Source: Cytophagales bacterium (GTDB lineage Bacteria > Bacteroidota > Bacteroidia > Cytophagales > Spirosomataceae). From it: a DNA stretch of 64,000 nt. The DNA lies in contig JAAFJE010000015.1 in NCBI GenBank assembly GCA_013298025.1, positions 1 to 64,000 on the forward strand, written 5' to 3'. The position numbers and the translations under genes are program-made. Within the stretch, counting starts at the first letter, position 1; every line of letters begins with the position of its first letter. Under the pieces are notes generated by a model. That model was given only the letters and a program-made list of their open reading frames with translations, did not search any database and had not been told where the DNA came from. Below are positions 30,201-38,718 of this stretch, in pieces.

Positions 30201-30762
30201 CCGAAACAGTGCCTTGGCTCGTACCTTTGATGGCAATGCTTGCCCCCGGAATACCGTCGCCTTTTTCGGCATCCGTGATTTTCCCTTTAATGCTTTGGGC
30301 AAGGGCGTTGTCGGTAGCATTGCTCGTTTCCGAAAAAACAGCTTCGGCACTCAAACGTTTGAGTAATATTTTTCTGTCCACCACTTCATACGAAAGTTTT
30401 AGGGGACTAAGCAGGTTATCTAGTAAAATTGAAAGTTTTTCTTTTTTAGCACTGATACTCACCTTTCTACCCGAAGCAATCAATTGCGGGCTATACATAA
30501 ATTTCACATGAGCCTCTTGTTCGAGTGTTTCTAACACCTTTTCAAACGATTGGTTGGAAGAGATAATACTCACCTTTTGGTCGAGTAAATCTTGAGCTTT
30601 GACATTCCCAGCGTTGGCAATAGAAATGCACAACACCGAGATAAGCATCTGCACGAAGGAGATTCGCATAATCTTGATAGGAATCTTAGTGAATTGTCGT
30701 TTTTTTGACATAATTTTGATTGGTTGGTTGAAAAAACTGACATAAAGCATCCTGTCCATCAA
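27253..30762 (-). CDS. SusC/RagA family TonB-linked outer membrane protein with STN domain
   Basis: 'GKITDAEKGDGIPGASIAIKGTSQGTVSDENGNYSL', 'LNEVIVVGYGTQKVTNVSGAIATV', TonB plug/barrel; N-terminal STN-like region. Confidence 0.97.
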   Translation of the reverse strand: MMDRMLYVSFFNQPIKIMSKKRQFTKIPIKIMRISFVQMLISVLCISIANAGNVKAQDLLDQKVSIISSNQSFEKVLETLEQEAHVKFMYSPQLIASGRKVSISAKKEKLSILLDNLLSPLKLSYEVVDRKILLKRLSAEAVFSETSNATDNALAQSIKGKITDAEKGDGIPGASIAIKGTSQGTVSDENGNYSLVVPNEKAVLVVSSVGYIKAEVTVGNRAVVNISLNPDTKNLNEVIVVGYGTQKVTNVSGAIATVKAADIERLRPVRPEDALQGRASGVTVISNGSPGSKPTVLIRGIPSFSGTDPVVIIDGVPQTLNDLNAINAADIESMNVLKDAATTAIYGVKGGNGVIVVTTKNGAKNQKAEVSFSTNYGVQQVMNTIGVLNATEYAALLNEGSTLSGGGLIFKDLSAVGVGTDWQKQIFKEAPLQSHNVSVRGGSEQVQYFVSGGYTGQDGIVGGGKNSNFNRLNFTSNLTFQLSKKVKLLSNTSFVNIQSVGVQENSFNSIIGSALNFDPTVPIYNNVSNTVGKYGFSNLLLSEIFNPLTKLDNNYNQSNGNKWYGKLELQYEVIKNLTLASRFGYTNWNNTFKSFTPLVFYGPLNVENTMNADGSTVTGRHNSVYESKRTDNTYTFETFGTYNFTLADQHHFETVLGFSLAKIAGDETNGSRQDVPFNSWDFADITAATGINTADNVNAVTMGNSQYFRKNLSYFGRINYDWKDKYLVSFSARRDGSYAFGIDNKFANFYAGSLGWVVSNEDFFNVDLIDYLKIRGSYGTIGNENVSPQYVGIISGGPSYAGDANSNGYTFGNSFVSGSTVGSYANTTLRWEKQIQSNVGFDIRVGKHWSLSADYFDKSVDGLLFTPSISLYLGAAAAPTANIGSTKSSGIDLNLGFTHAIGKQGQLSTNVTFTTAKNLVTATNSDGTAIIPGGYYFNGQSQNVTRFQQGYAPGYFYGFKTAGLFQNAAQISEAPTQTGAVPGDIRFVDINQDGKITDLDKTVIGNPFPDFTMGWNLSLSLKNFDFTMFTYASVGNDVYRAYERNAIYSNKARSVLGRWTGEGSTNDATRPRFSFVDANSNIRVSDRYVEDGSFIKIKNVQLGYTLPSRLTPNKVFSKIRLYAQVKNAYTFTRYSGYDPEIPGGILDTGVDRGVYPQARTWSFGLDVKF

Positions 30763-30807
30763 GAATCTTGATGAAAAAAGCCTGAGAAACTTTAGGATGT
30801 ACTATAA

Positions 30808-30843
30808 AGTCGATGGTGTTGGTAGCACCGTCGGCTTTTTTTA
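30808..30843. terminator. terminator-like hairpin between fecR-like and susC-like genes
   Basis: AGTCGATGGTG-ttggtag-CACCGTCGGCT (11-bp stem, 2 G-U) followed by T7 on + strand. Confidence 0.6.
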
Positions 30844-30951
30844 TGGGTAATAGATTATTACCTATTACTTACTTGGAGGAGATTTCGATTTATAGAAAAT
30901 AGACATAGTTAAAATTTGGTTTTTAGATTGTTTTTAAGATTGCTTTGAAAA

Positions 30952-32049
30952 TTAATTGCAAGGCTTGCCTTGAATCACAATGGTATTATCGTGGATTTCG
31001 TAAGAAGCTTCAATGACCTCACAAATCAGGCGAATTTTTTCGTACAAAGGCTCGTCACCAAGCGATGCCGTAAGCTCACAGGCTTTCATTTGCTCTTCAT
31101 TGTACTCAATTTCAACATGATACGTTTCTTCTAACGTGTGAAAAACCGTAGCCAAAGGTGTATGTTTAAACTCAAATAGCTGTGTTTGGATAGTCGGTAG
31201 GGCTTGCAAAACTTCTGTACTTGGCAAAGATTTTTGCAAGGCAAGTTGGGTACGAAGCAAGGTTGCTTGCTGATGTGGCAACAAAGTGGCTTGCAGCACT
31301 TCTTTTTGGCTTTGAGATTTATGGGTATAAACCCACACTTTACCCGTTTTTACAATTACTTCAACTTGGGCATCCTGGTCGAATGCTTTTATCGTAAAAC
31401 TTGTGCCTAATACTTTTGTTATCAATTCATTAGCATATACGTAAAAAGGCTTTTTCGGATTTTTTGCCACTTCAAAAAATGCTTCTCCCGACAGCACAAC
31501 CTTGCGAGCGGTATCGTCGAAAGTCGTTGGATAACTCAAACGGCTATGAGGCTGTAGCAATACCGAGCTACCATCTTCGAGCGTAATGAGCATCGCCTGA
31601 CTTCCCGTATTTACTTGCTCGAATACTTTTTGGGCAGGTACAACTTGGGCTACCGTTTGAAGGTACAATTCGGAAGGCTGGTGGCGTACACGCAAATAGA
31701 CAATCCATGCAAGACCGATGAGCAAGGCCATACTCGCAGCCCAAGCAATGGTTTGTTTGGTGAAAAGTTTGATGCGGCGAGGTGGTTGCTTTTGGGCTTC
31801 TTTTTGATTGGCAGCAGCTACGATTTCGGCTACCGCTACGACGATTTCGTTATCCGAAATTTCGTTTTGGGCATTGCGGAGCGTCCATACGGTTTTTTTA
31901 GCTAAAGCAATTGTGGGTGCTTGTTCGGGGTGGTCTTTGAGCCATTGTGTCCAAAACGCATTGGCAAGCGTATTGGGTTGCAAAACCCATTCCCGAAAGA
32001 AATCGTCCATTGCAAAGTCGTTAGCCGTAAAATTTCTGTAATCTAACAT
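30952..32049 (-). CDS. FecR family anti-sigma factor
   Basis: 'DGSSVLLQPHSRLSYPTTFDDTARKVVLSGEAFFEVAKNPKKPFYVYANELITKVLGTSFTIKAF' FecR domain; central TM. Confidence 0.93.
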   Translation of the reverse strand: MLDYRNFTANDFAMDDFFREWVLQPNTLANAFWTQWLKDHPEQAPTIALAKKTVWTLRNAQNEISDNEIVVAVAEIVAAANQKEAQKQPPRRIKLFTKQTIAWAASMALLIGLAWIVYLRVRHQPSELYLQTVAQVVPAQKVFEQVNTGSQAMLITLEDGSSVLLQPHSRLSYPTTFDDTARKVVLSGEAFFEVAKNPKKPFYVYANELITKVLGTSFTIKAFDQDAQVEVIVKTGKVWVYTHKSQSQKEVLQATLLPHQQATLLRTQLALQKSLPSTEVLQALPTIQTQLFEFKHTPLATVFHTLEETYHVEIEYNEEQMKACELTASLGDEPLYEKIRLICEVIEASYEIHDNTIVIQGKPCN

Positions 32050-32438
32050 AGAATAACTTGTATTTTTTTGCCCTATGCTAGAAATAGCCCGCTACTTGGC
32101 CTAGATACTCACTTTTGTTAATATTTTTTTTGAAAAAGGTCAATTTGATTGCAAGGCTCTATTGGATGCCGTCCTAAAGAACGTAAATCTTCCAACACTA
32201 ACTTAACAAGTCCTGAAAAGAAAGGAGCTTAAATACAGCCACTTAGGAAAAGCAATTTAAACATATCAGATGTTTTAAAATACACAAATTTATAAAAGTG
32301 CTGGTCTGAAAATCCCACAGTCAAAATTTATTGACAATTGTTAAAATTCACACTGTAACACTACCACACATAATTACCGACGAAATGATAAACCTAAACT
32401 TTCCAAAAGAAAAATTAAGCAGCGATACGATATGCAAT

Positions 32439-32482
32439 GAGGTTTTATCGTTTCAAATAGATAAACGAAACGATAAAACCTC
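32439..32482. repeat. inverted repeat in intergenic region between M28 peptidase and fecR-like gene
   Basis: GAGGTTTTATCGTTT-N14-AAACGATAAAACCTC perfect 15-bp arms. Confidence 0.6.
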
Positions 32483-32532
32483 TCAGAAGTTAGGTAGCAA
32501 AACAAGGCATTTGAGGTAGATAATGCCTGGTG

Positions 32533-33537
32533 TTATTCTTGGTAGAGCGTCGTAAGAACGGTTTGCCCCACGGCTTTCAAGGTTTTTTTGTCAATCACCT
32601 GCATATTGTCGTCGTGCGTATGGTGATAACTACCAAAGGTTTTAGGGTCGTTTGGTCGAAGTTCTACAATATCTATCATTTGAATCTTGCCTACTTCATT
32701 CACAAAAACGTGGTCATCGGTAAGTCCGCCAGCATCGTGGTCGATAAACAGTGAGCCATAGCCAAGGCGGTTGGCAATGTCCCATACATTGCGTACAATC
32801 AGAGGGGCATACTGCATAGACATTCCTTCGTGTGGAAACACTGCTCCTTTAGCTCCTACCATATCGAGCAAGATACCATAGTATGCTTGGTAATTGTCTT
32901 TGTGCTTATGTGCCGCCCAATACTGCGAGCCCAAGCACCACCATACTTTATCAGAACTTGGGGCATCGTAGCCTTCTGGTTCGCCCGTGTCTTCGGCATC
33001 GAATAGTACAAAGTCGATGCCTACGTTGGGTTTGGTTTGTGCCGTATGAATAGCCCTTGCTATTTCCAACAAAATGCCTACGCCACTAGCACCGTCGTTG
33101 GCACCGTCGATGGGTTTGTTTTTATCGGTATCGTCTTTGTCGGCTATAGAGCGAGCATCCCAGTGAGCTGCCAACATAATGCGTTTGGTAGCAGTAGGGT
33201 TGATACTGCCAATAATATTGACGGCTTTGAGTTGTTTGCCATCGTAGGTAGTAGCCGTAAAGGGTTGTTCGGTTACTTCACATCCAAATTTTTTGAATTG
33301 GGCTACGAGCCAATTGGCACAAGCCCGGTGGGCTGCGGTATTGGGTACTCGTGGACCAAAGGCTACTTGGGCATCTACAAAATGATACGCCGAGTCGGCG
33401 TTGAAATCGGGGGCAGCTACAAGAGGCGTTTCGGTACTGGTACTGGTTTCTGACGATTGGCAAGACTTGAAATACACGGCCACGCCCGAAAGTAAAAATA
33501 TGCCTAGGAGTCCTAAAGCAATGGTTGATTTTTTCAT
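32533..33537 (-). CDS. M28 family peptidase (glutaminyl-cyclase-like)
   Basis: 'RIMLAAHWDARSIADKD', 'GANDGASGVGILLEIARAI', 'VLFDAEDTGEPEGYD'. Confidence 0.9.
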   Translation of the reverse strand: MKKSTIALGLLGIFLLSGVAVYFKSCQSSETSTSTETPLVAAPDFNADSAYHFVDAQVAFGPRVPNTAAHRACANWLVAQFKKFGCEVTEQPFTATTYDGKQLKAVNIIGSINPTATKRIMLAAHWDARSIADKDDTDKNKPIDGANDGASGVGILLEIARAIHTAQTKPNVGIDFVLFDAEDTGEPEGYDAPSSDKVWWCLGSQYWAAHKHKDNYQAYYGILLDMVGAKGAVFPHEGMSMQYAPLIVRNVWDIANRLGYGSLFIDHDAGGLTDDHVFVNEVGKIQMIDIVELRPNDPKTFGSYHHTHDDNMQVIDKKTLKAVGQTVLTTLYQE

Positions 33538-33540
33538 GAA

Positions 33541-35445
33541 TTATTTTTCAAATAAATGTGCGATGTCGGTTAAACTCAAAATTTTCATCGTTACAGCACC
33601 ACTGGGGGCATAACTTGGCGTTGACGAAGCAAAGAGTTGTTCTACCAACGTATTCATTTCTTGATTGGTCAAACGACTGGTGCCAAATCGACCAGCCGAG
33701 CGTTTGGCCATCGAACGGGCTAAATTTTCGGTTTGGTCAATCGACAACTCCGAAGCGTTGCGTTTGAATTGGTCTAACAAACCTTCTATCATTTCTTGCT
33801 CGTTTTCGTCGGGCGAATCGGCAGGAATACCGTTGATGACAAAAGCATTTGGTCCAATTACACTCAGGTCGAAGCCCAAAGCTTTGATGTCGTCTTGGAT
33901 AGATTGCAAGAGGTGGAAATCGCCAGGCGATAAATTAACGGTTGTTGGAAATAAAAGTTGTTGCGATGCACCGTTATTCTTTTGCAAATGTTGTTTGAAT
34001 CGTTCATACAAAATACGCTCATAAGCGGCACGCTGGTCGATGAGCAACATACCCGATTTTACCTGCGAAATGATATAGCGGTTATGAATCTGAAAAGTGG
34101 TGGCTTCGGCATCTTGTGTGCCATGCTGTGGCCGCACGGCTGAAAGTTCGTTGGCTTTGCTTTTCATTGTAAAAGGCTGTGGGCTGTCGGTTTCGAAGCC
34201 TAAGTTTCCTTGCTGATGGGCTGTGTTTCGTTCAAAGTCGTCGGTCGAATGGTTGAGTCCTTCGTATAGTTTATTCCAGTGGCTCAGGTTCGTTTTTTCT
34301 CTGGGCGAACTTTCGGTACGGGTAAAATTATTGCTTGTATTGTTTACGTCGTTGTTTGCCTTGCTCGGAATAGTGGCAGAAGGATTGAATGTAAAAAACT
34401 GATTAGAATAGTTGATGTCTGTTTCAAAGTCTAACGAAGGCGTGAGGTTATGCTGGCTCATGGCTCTTCTTACGGCCGCTTGCACAATGGCATATACGGT
34501 ACGCTCATCGTCGAATTTGATTTCGGTCTTGGTTGGATGTACGTTGATGTCGATATGAACGGGGTCTATTTCTATAAACAGCACATAGAAAGGGTGCGTT
34601 CCTTCGGGAATGAGTTCCTCGAAAGCCGACATCACCGCATGGTTGAGATAACTATTTTTGATAAAACGATTATTGACAAAAAAGAACTGCTCGCTGCGGT
34701 TTTTTTTGGCAAAATTGGGCTTGCCCACTACACCTCTTACGGTGACAAAGGGCGTTTCTTCTTCGCAAGAGGCCAATTGCTCACGGTAAGCCTTGCCAAA
34801 TAAATCGACGATTCGGCGGCTGAGTTTACCCGTCGATAGGTTGTACAATTCGGCATCGTTGTGGTACAAAGAAAAGCCTATATGCGGATTCGCCAAGGCT
34901 ACTCGCTGAAACTCTTCGATGATATGCCGCATTTCTACAGGGTTAGATTTCAGAAAGTTACGACGTGCAGGAACATTGTAAAAAAGGTTTTTTACCTGAA
35001 TGCTCGTGCCAACGGCGGTGGCGGTGGCTTCTTGTGCTTTTAGCTCGGAAGCTTCTATGCGTATAAGCGTACCAAGCTCTTCTATAGGGCGACGGGTTTT
35101 TAATTCTACCTGTGCTACCGCCGCAATAGAAGCCAAAGCTTCGCCTCTAAAGCCCATTGTACGAATTTTGAACAGGTCTTCGGAGGTACGAATTTTAGAG
35201 GTAGCGTGGCGTTCAAAGCATAAACGGGCATCGGTTTCAGACATTCCCTTGCCGTTGTCAATCACTTGAATCAGCGTTTTGCCCGCTTCTTTTACAAAAA
35301 GCTGTATGAGCGTTGCCTCTGCATCTATGGCATTTTCTAACAACTCCTTCACTACCGATGCAGGTCTTTGTACTACCTCACCAGCGGCAATCTGGTTCGC
35401 AATCGAATCAGGAAGCAGTTGAATTATATCTAACATTTGTCTCAA
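33541..35445 (-). CDS. mutL: DNA mismatch repair endonuclease MutL
   Basis: 'IIQLLPDSIANQIAAGEVVQRPASVVKELLENAIDAEAT', 'TMGFRGEALASIAAVAQVELKTR'; start may be ATG 35436. Confidence 0.97.
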   Translation of the reverse strand: MRQMLDIIQLLPDSIANQIAAGEVVQRPASVVKELLENAIDAEATLIQLFVKEAGKTLIQVIDNGKGMSETDARLCFERHATSKIRTSEDLFKIRTMGFRGEALASIAAVAQVELKTRRPIEELGTLIRIEASELKAQEATATAVGTSIQVKNLFYNVPARRNFLKSNPVEMRHIIEEFQRVALANPHIGFSLYHNDAELYNLSTGKLSRRIVDLFGKAYREQLASCEEETPFVTVRGVVGKPNFAKKNRSEQFFFVNNRFIKNSYLNHAVMSAFEELIPEGTHPFYVLFIEIDPVHIDINVHPTKTEIKFDDERTVYAIVQAAVRRAMSQHNLTPSLDFETDINYSNQFFTFNPSATIPSKANNDVNNTSNNFTRTESSPREKTNLSHWNKLYEGLNHSTDDFERNTAHQQGNLGFETDSPQPFTMKSKANELSAVRPQHGTQDAEATTFQIHNRYIISQVKSGMLLIDQRAAYERILYERFKQHLQKNNGASQQLLFPTTVNLSPGDFHLLQSIQDDIKALGFDLSVIGPNAFVINGIPADSPDENEQEMIEGLLDQFKRNASELSIDQTENLARSMAKRSAGRFGTSRLTNQEMNTLVEQLFASSTPSYAPSGAVTMKILSLTDIAHLFEK

Positions 35446-35707
35446 GATTTACGCAGAAAAAAATATTTTTCTACTAGACATATCCCCAAGGCTATGCTTG
35501 TAGATTGGCGAAATTACTCTACTAAGTTCGGCATAAAGCCAAGTATTCCCAACAAAAAAAGGAAAATAAAACGGATTTTTGTCCAATGCTGATGATTTCT
35601 AGTCAAAAGAAAACTATTTTTGAGTAGTTTTTGTTAACGAAGGAAATCCATACCAACAGACAATCATTTTTAGGTTTTCTTCCTAATCCATTCAATTCCA
35701 ACGAAAG

Positions 35708-36298
35708 ATGTTACGTTCACAAATATTCATTTATACCGAATCGACTCCCAATCCAAACTCAATGAAGTTTGTCCTCAATTTCGAGTTAGCACCCGAAGGG
35801 GCTTCGTTCGATTACGCCTCGCCTGCCGAAGCCATCGTCGAAGGAAAACATTCGCCTTTGGCAGTCGAAATTTTTGGCTTTGATTTTGTTAAAAGAGTGT
35901 TCATTTCTTCCAACTTTGTGACTATCACCAAAGACGATAGTGCCAAATGGGAAGACGAGCTTTTTCAGCTTAAACAATTTTTGAAGAAATTTTTTGAAGA
36001 TAAAAAAGAGGTTTTTGCTCAAAGTACCATCACCTCGCATGAAAAGCCTCAAGCAACAGCCGACACCGATACAGTCATTAAAATCAAAGCGGTTTTAGAC
36101 GAATACGTAAGACCAGCCGTAGAATCTGATGGCGGAGCAATCAACTTTCATTCGTTTGAAGAAGGCACAGTAAAAGTGTTATTACAAGGCTCTTGTTCGG
36201 GTTGTCCGTCTTCGACCATGACCCTAAAAGCAGGTATCGAAAACCTCCTCACACGCCTTGTACCCGAAGTAAAAGAAGTGGTAGCCGAAGGCGTATAA
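35708..36298 (+). CDS. NifU/Nfu family iron-sulfur cluster carrier
   Basis: N-terminal Nfu_N 'FIYTESTPNPNSMKFVLN'; C-terminal 'VLLQGSCSGCPSSTMTLKAGIENLL' CxxC. Confidence 0.93.
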   Translation: MLRSQIFIYTESTPNPNSMKFVLNFELAPEGASFDYASPAEAIVEGKHSPLAVEIFGFDFVKRVFISSNFVTITKDDSAKWEDELFQLKQFLKKFFEDKKEVFAQSTITSHEKPQATADTDTVIKIKAVLDEYVRPAVESDGGAINFHSFEEGTVKVLLQGSCSGCPSSTMTLKAGIENLLTRLVPEVKEVVAEGV

Positions 36299-36313
36299 GC
36301 TTTTTTGTTTTTT

Positions 36314-36364
36314 AAAATCACGGGTTCAATTTACTGATTTATAGCAAATTGAACCCGTGATTTT
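36314..36364. terminator. bidirectional terminator between nfu and CobW-like gene
   Basis: perfect 19-bp stem AAAATCACGGGTTCAATTT / AAATTGAACCCGTGATTTT, flanked by A/T tracts. Confidence 0.85.
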
Positions 36365-36422
36365 CTTTTGCTTCCTAGCAAACTTCGAGTTTGTTCAAGG
36401 CTAATAGCCTATTATTTCTTTT

Positions 36423-37436
36423 TTACAAAATACATTCCATTATTGAAGTTTCTAGGGCTTTCCAGTCGATGTTTTCGGTAGCGATGAGTTCAAGACGGCT
36501 ATCTCGTCGATACGCCACATCGTGTGTCGATGGCATTCCTTCCACACAGTTGTACACATACCAATCTTCGCCCGTTCTGAAAATTCCTTTGGCCCGATGA
36601 ATATGATTTTCGAGGTATAAACGCACCACAAGCTGGTTGAGTTTATTGAGGTCGAAGATTTCTTTTGGCGAAAAAATCCAGCCACAAGTATAGCTTCCCA
36701 AGCCTTTGCTGGGTTTGCGAATAGGCTTACCCACCCGTGGAATTTGCTGTAAAAGCACCGATTGTAAAGGTGTGCTTTGCCGAGGCGTTTCGTGCTGATG
36801 TGCCGTGGGGTATTGTGCCATGCGGCTTTCGTCGGTACTCAAATACAGCCATTCGGGTTTGATTTGGGCTTGCTGTACTCGGTCGATAATCCATTTGGGC
36901 GGATACAGTTCTTCGGCGTATTCCCAGAAAAAATCTAAAGCCTCTTCGTTACAAAGGTCTGTTTTGTTGGCCAACAGCACATCTGCCAACGAAAGTTGGT
37001 CGAGGTACGTACCATCGTGTAAAAACCTTTCTTTGCAAAGCTGTGCCGGATTGACCAGACATATACAAGCTTCTATACAAACTTCCGAAGCAAAAGGGGC
37101 TGTTCTGAGCATATCGAGAATGCTGGCTGGATGTCCCATGCCTGTAGGTTCGATGAGGAGGCGTTGCGGACGAAGTTGGTGGATGATTTTTCTTATATTT
37201 TCATACATTTCGTCTGCTGCCGAACAGCATATACAACCGCCTTCTACCGCTACCACTTGCAAGGAGGCGTTGGCATTGGCCGAAAGTGTAAGATGGTCGA
37301 TAGACACTTCGCCAAAATCATTTACCAAAATAACCCATTGTTCGTCAGTGGGTTTTTGTTTGAGTAAATGCAGGATAGCAGTGGTTTTGCCTACGCCCAA
37401 ATGTCCTGTGATGATATTGACAGGAATTTTATTCAT
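36423..37436 (-). CDS. CobW/COG0523 family GTP-binding protein
   Basis: 'VNIITGHLGVGKTTAILHLL', 'VEGGCICCSAADEM' CxCC motif, 'LANKTDLC'. Confidence 0.92.
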   Translation of the reverse strand: MNKIPVNIITGHLGVGKTTAILHLLKQKPTDEQWVILVNDFGEVSIDHLTLSANANASLQVVAVEGGCICCSAADEMYENIRKIIHQLRPQRLLIEPTGMGHPASILDMLRTAPFASEVCIEACICLVNPAQLCKERFLHDGTYLDQLSLADVLLANKTDLCNEEALDFFWEYAEELYPPKWIIDRVQQAQIKPEWLYLSTDESRMAQYPTAHQHETPRQSTPLQSVLLQQIPRVGKPIRKPSKGLGSYTCGWIFSPKEIFDLNKLNQLVVRLYLENHIHRAKGIFRTGEDWYVYNCVEGMPSTHDVAYRRDSRLELIATENIDWKALETSIMECIL

Positions 37437-37548
37437 ATTTCAACACTTGTTTTTTACTGTTGTATAGCACGGGTTTTGATTGCGGATTTTGGGTTACTTC
37501 CCTTATCCGCAATCAAAAAATATTCGCCTAGCCCTCAAACGTAATTGA

Positions 37549-38718
37549 TCATTCTTCTCCGCCACTCATTAAGGCAAAAAGAATAGAGGCGTTCTTCAAT
37601 ACAATGGGCTGTGTAACCGTTTTTTCGGATATAATTTCTACAAAACCGTTTTCAGCAACGCCCAACTTGACAGGCACAGCTTGATAGGTATTGGTTTTGA
37701 TTTGTACAAAAATAAAGCCACCTTCGCCTCTTCTGACAATCGCTTCTTCTGGAAGTGTGGGTACAGCCCTACTGCCTACCTTGATTTTAGTATTGACGTA
37801 CTGCCCCACTACGAGCTTTTGCTCTAGGATTTCGTTGTCTAAATGCCCGTGTACCAAAATCGCCTTGGCTTGTCCTTCGATGGTTTGCCCTATCAAAATG
37901 ACTTTACCCGTCACGGGTTTGTCAGATAGCACAGGATTTTCTAGTACTAACGTTTGGTTGAGTTGTACTTTATTGGCATCTTTTTCAAAAACATTGAGTT
38001 CTAAATGCAAGTGTTCTCGGCTTACCAATTCTACTAATACATCGCTTGGAGCAATGTTTTTTCCGTTGTTTACATACACCATTTTGGTATAACCCGTAAT
38101 AGGCGACAGCACTTGAATGGTGGGCGTAATATGTCCTTGACGCAATTGGGCAAGATTACAACCAATGAGTTTGAGCTTCTCTTCTAAGCCATTGATGAGG
38201 GCTTTAGTAGTTTTGAAATCGGCATCTATTTGTTGGAGTTTTTTCTTTGAACCAACATTTTCTTGGTTGAGGGTTTCTTGTCGGTTTAAGTCTTGTGCCT
38301 GAAAGGCATTTTGACTTAATGCCTGCAAATACTCTTGTTGTAATTGCACATATTCTATGCTTTGTACAGTTGCCAACACTTGTCCTTTGCGTACTGGCGT
38401 GCCGGGCAGCAAGCTGATATTTTTAATAAAACCATTAATGGGTACACTGAGCGAAATCATTTGTTGCGGAGGCACTTCTACTTTGCCATTGGCGGTGATG
38501 TTTTCACTGAGTTGTTTGATGACAAAATTGCCTGTGGGTAATGCCAAATGTTGGGCTTGTTCGGCACTTACCACAACTTGTGGCTCAGACGCATTGGCGG
38601 CTTCGGAAGTGGCGGTTTCTTGGGTTTTATCCGTGTTTTTTTGACAAGCCAATATAAGTACATTTGCTACAATGGCTATATATATACGCATTTTATTCAT
38701 GACCAATGAGTGTTTCAA
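37549..38718 (-). CDS. efflux RND transporter periplasmic adaptor (CusB/CzcB-like)
   Basis: lipobox 'VLILACQ'; 'ITANGKVEVPPQQMISLSVPINGFIKNISLLPGTPVRKGQVLATVQS'; start may be ATG 38700. Confidence 0.9.
   Translation of the reverse strand: MKHSLVMNKMRIYIAIVANVLILACQKNTDKTQETATSEAANASEPQVVVSAEQAQHLALPTGNFVIKQLSENITANGKVEVPPQQMISLSVPINGFIKNISLLPGTPVRKGQVLATVQSIEYVQLQQEYLQALSQNAFQAQDLNRQETLNQENVGSKKKLQQIDADFKTTKALINGLEEKLKLIGCNLAQLRQGHITPTIQVLSPITGYTKMVYVNNGKNIAPSDVLVELVSREHLHLELNVFEKDANKVQLNQTLVLENPVLSDKPVTGKVILIGQTIEGQAKAILVHGHLDNEILEQKLVVGQYVNTKIKVGSRAVPTLPEEAIVRRGEGGFIFVQIKTNTYQAVPVKLGVAENGFVEIISEKTVTQPIVLKNASILFALMSGGEE

Noticed and set aside
32331-32519. 62-aa plus-strand ORF as a missing sigma factor or antitoxin
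   Set aside because: Spans the 15-bp inverted repeat and shows no sigma-70 region motifs.
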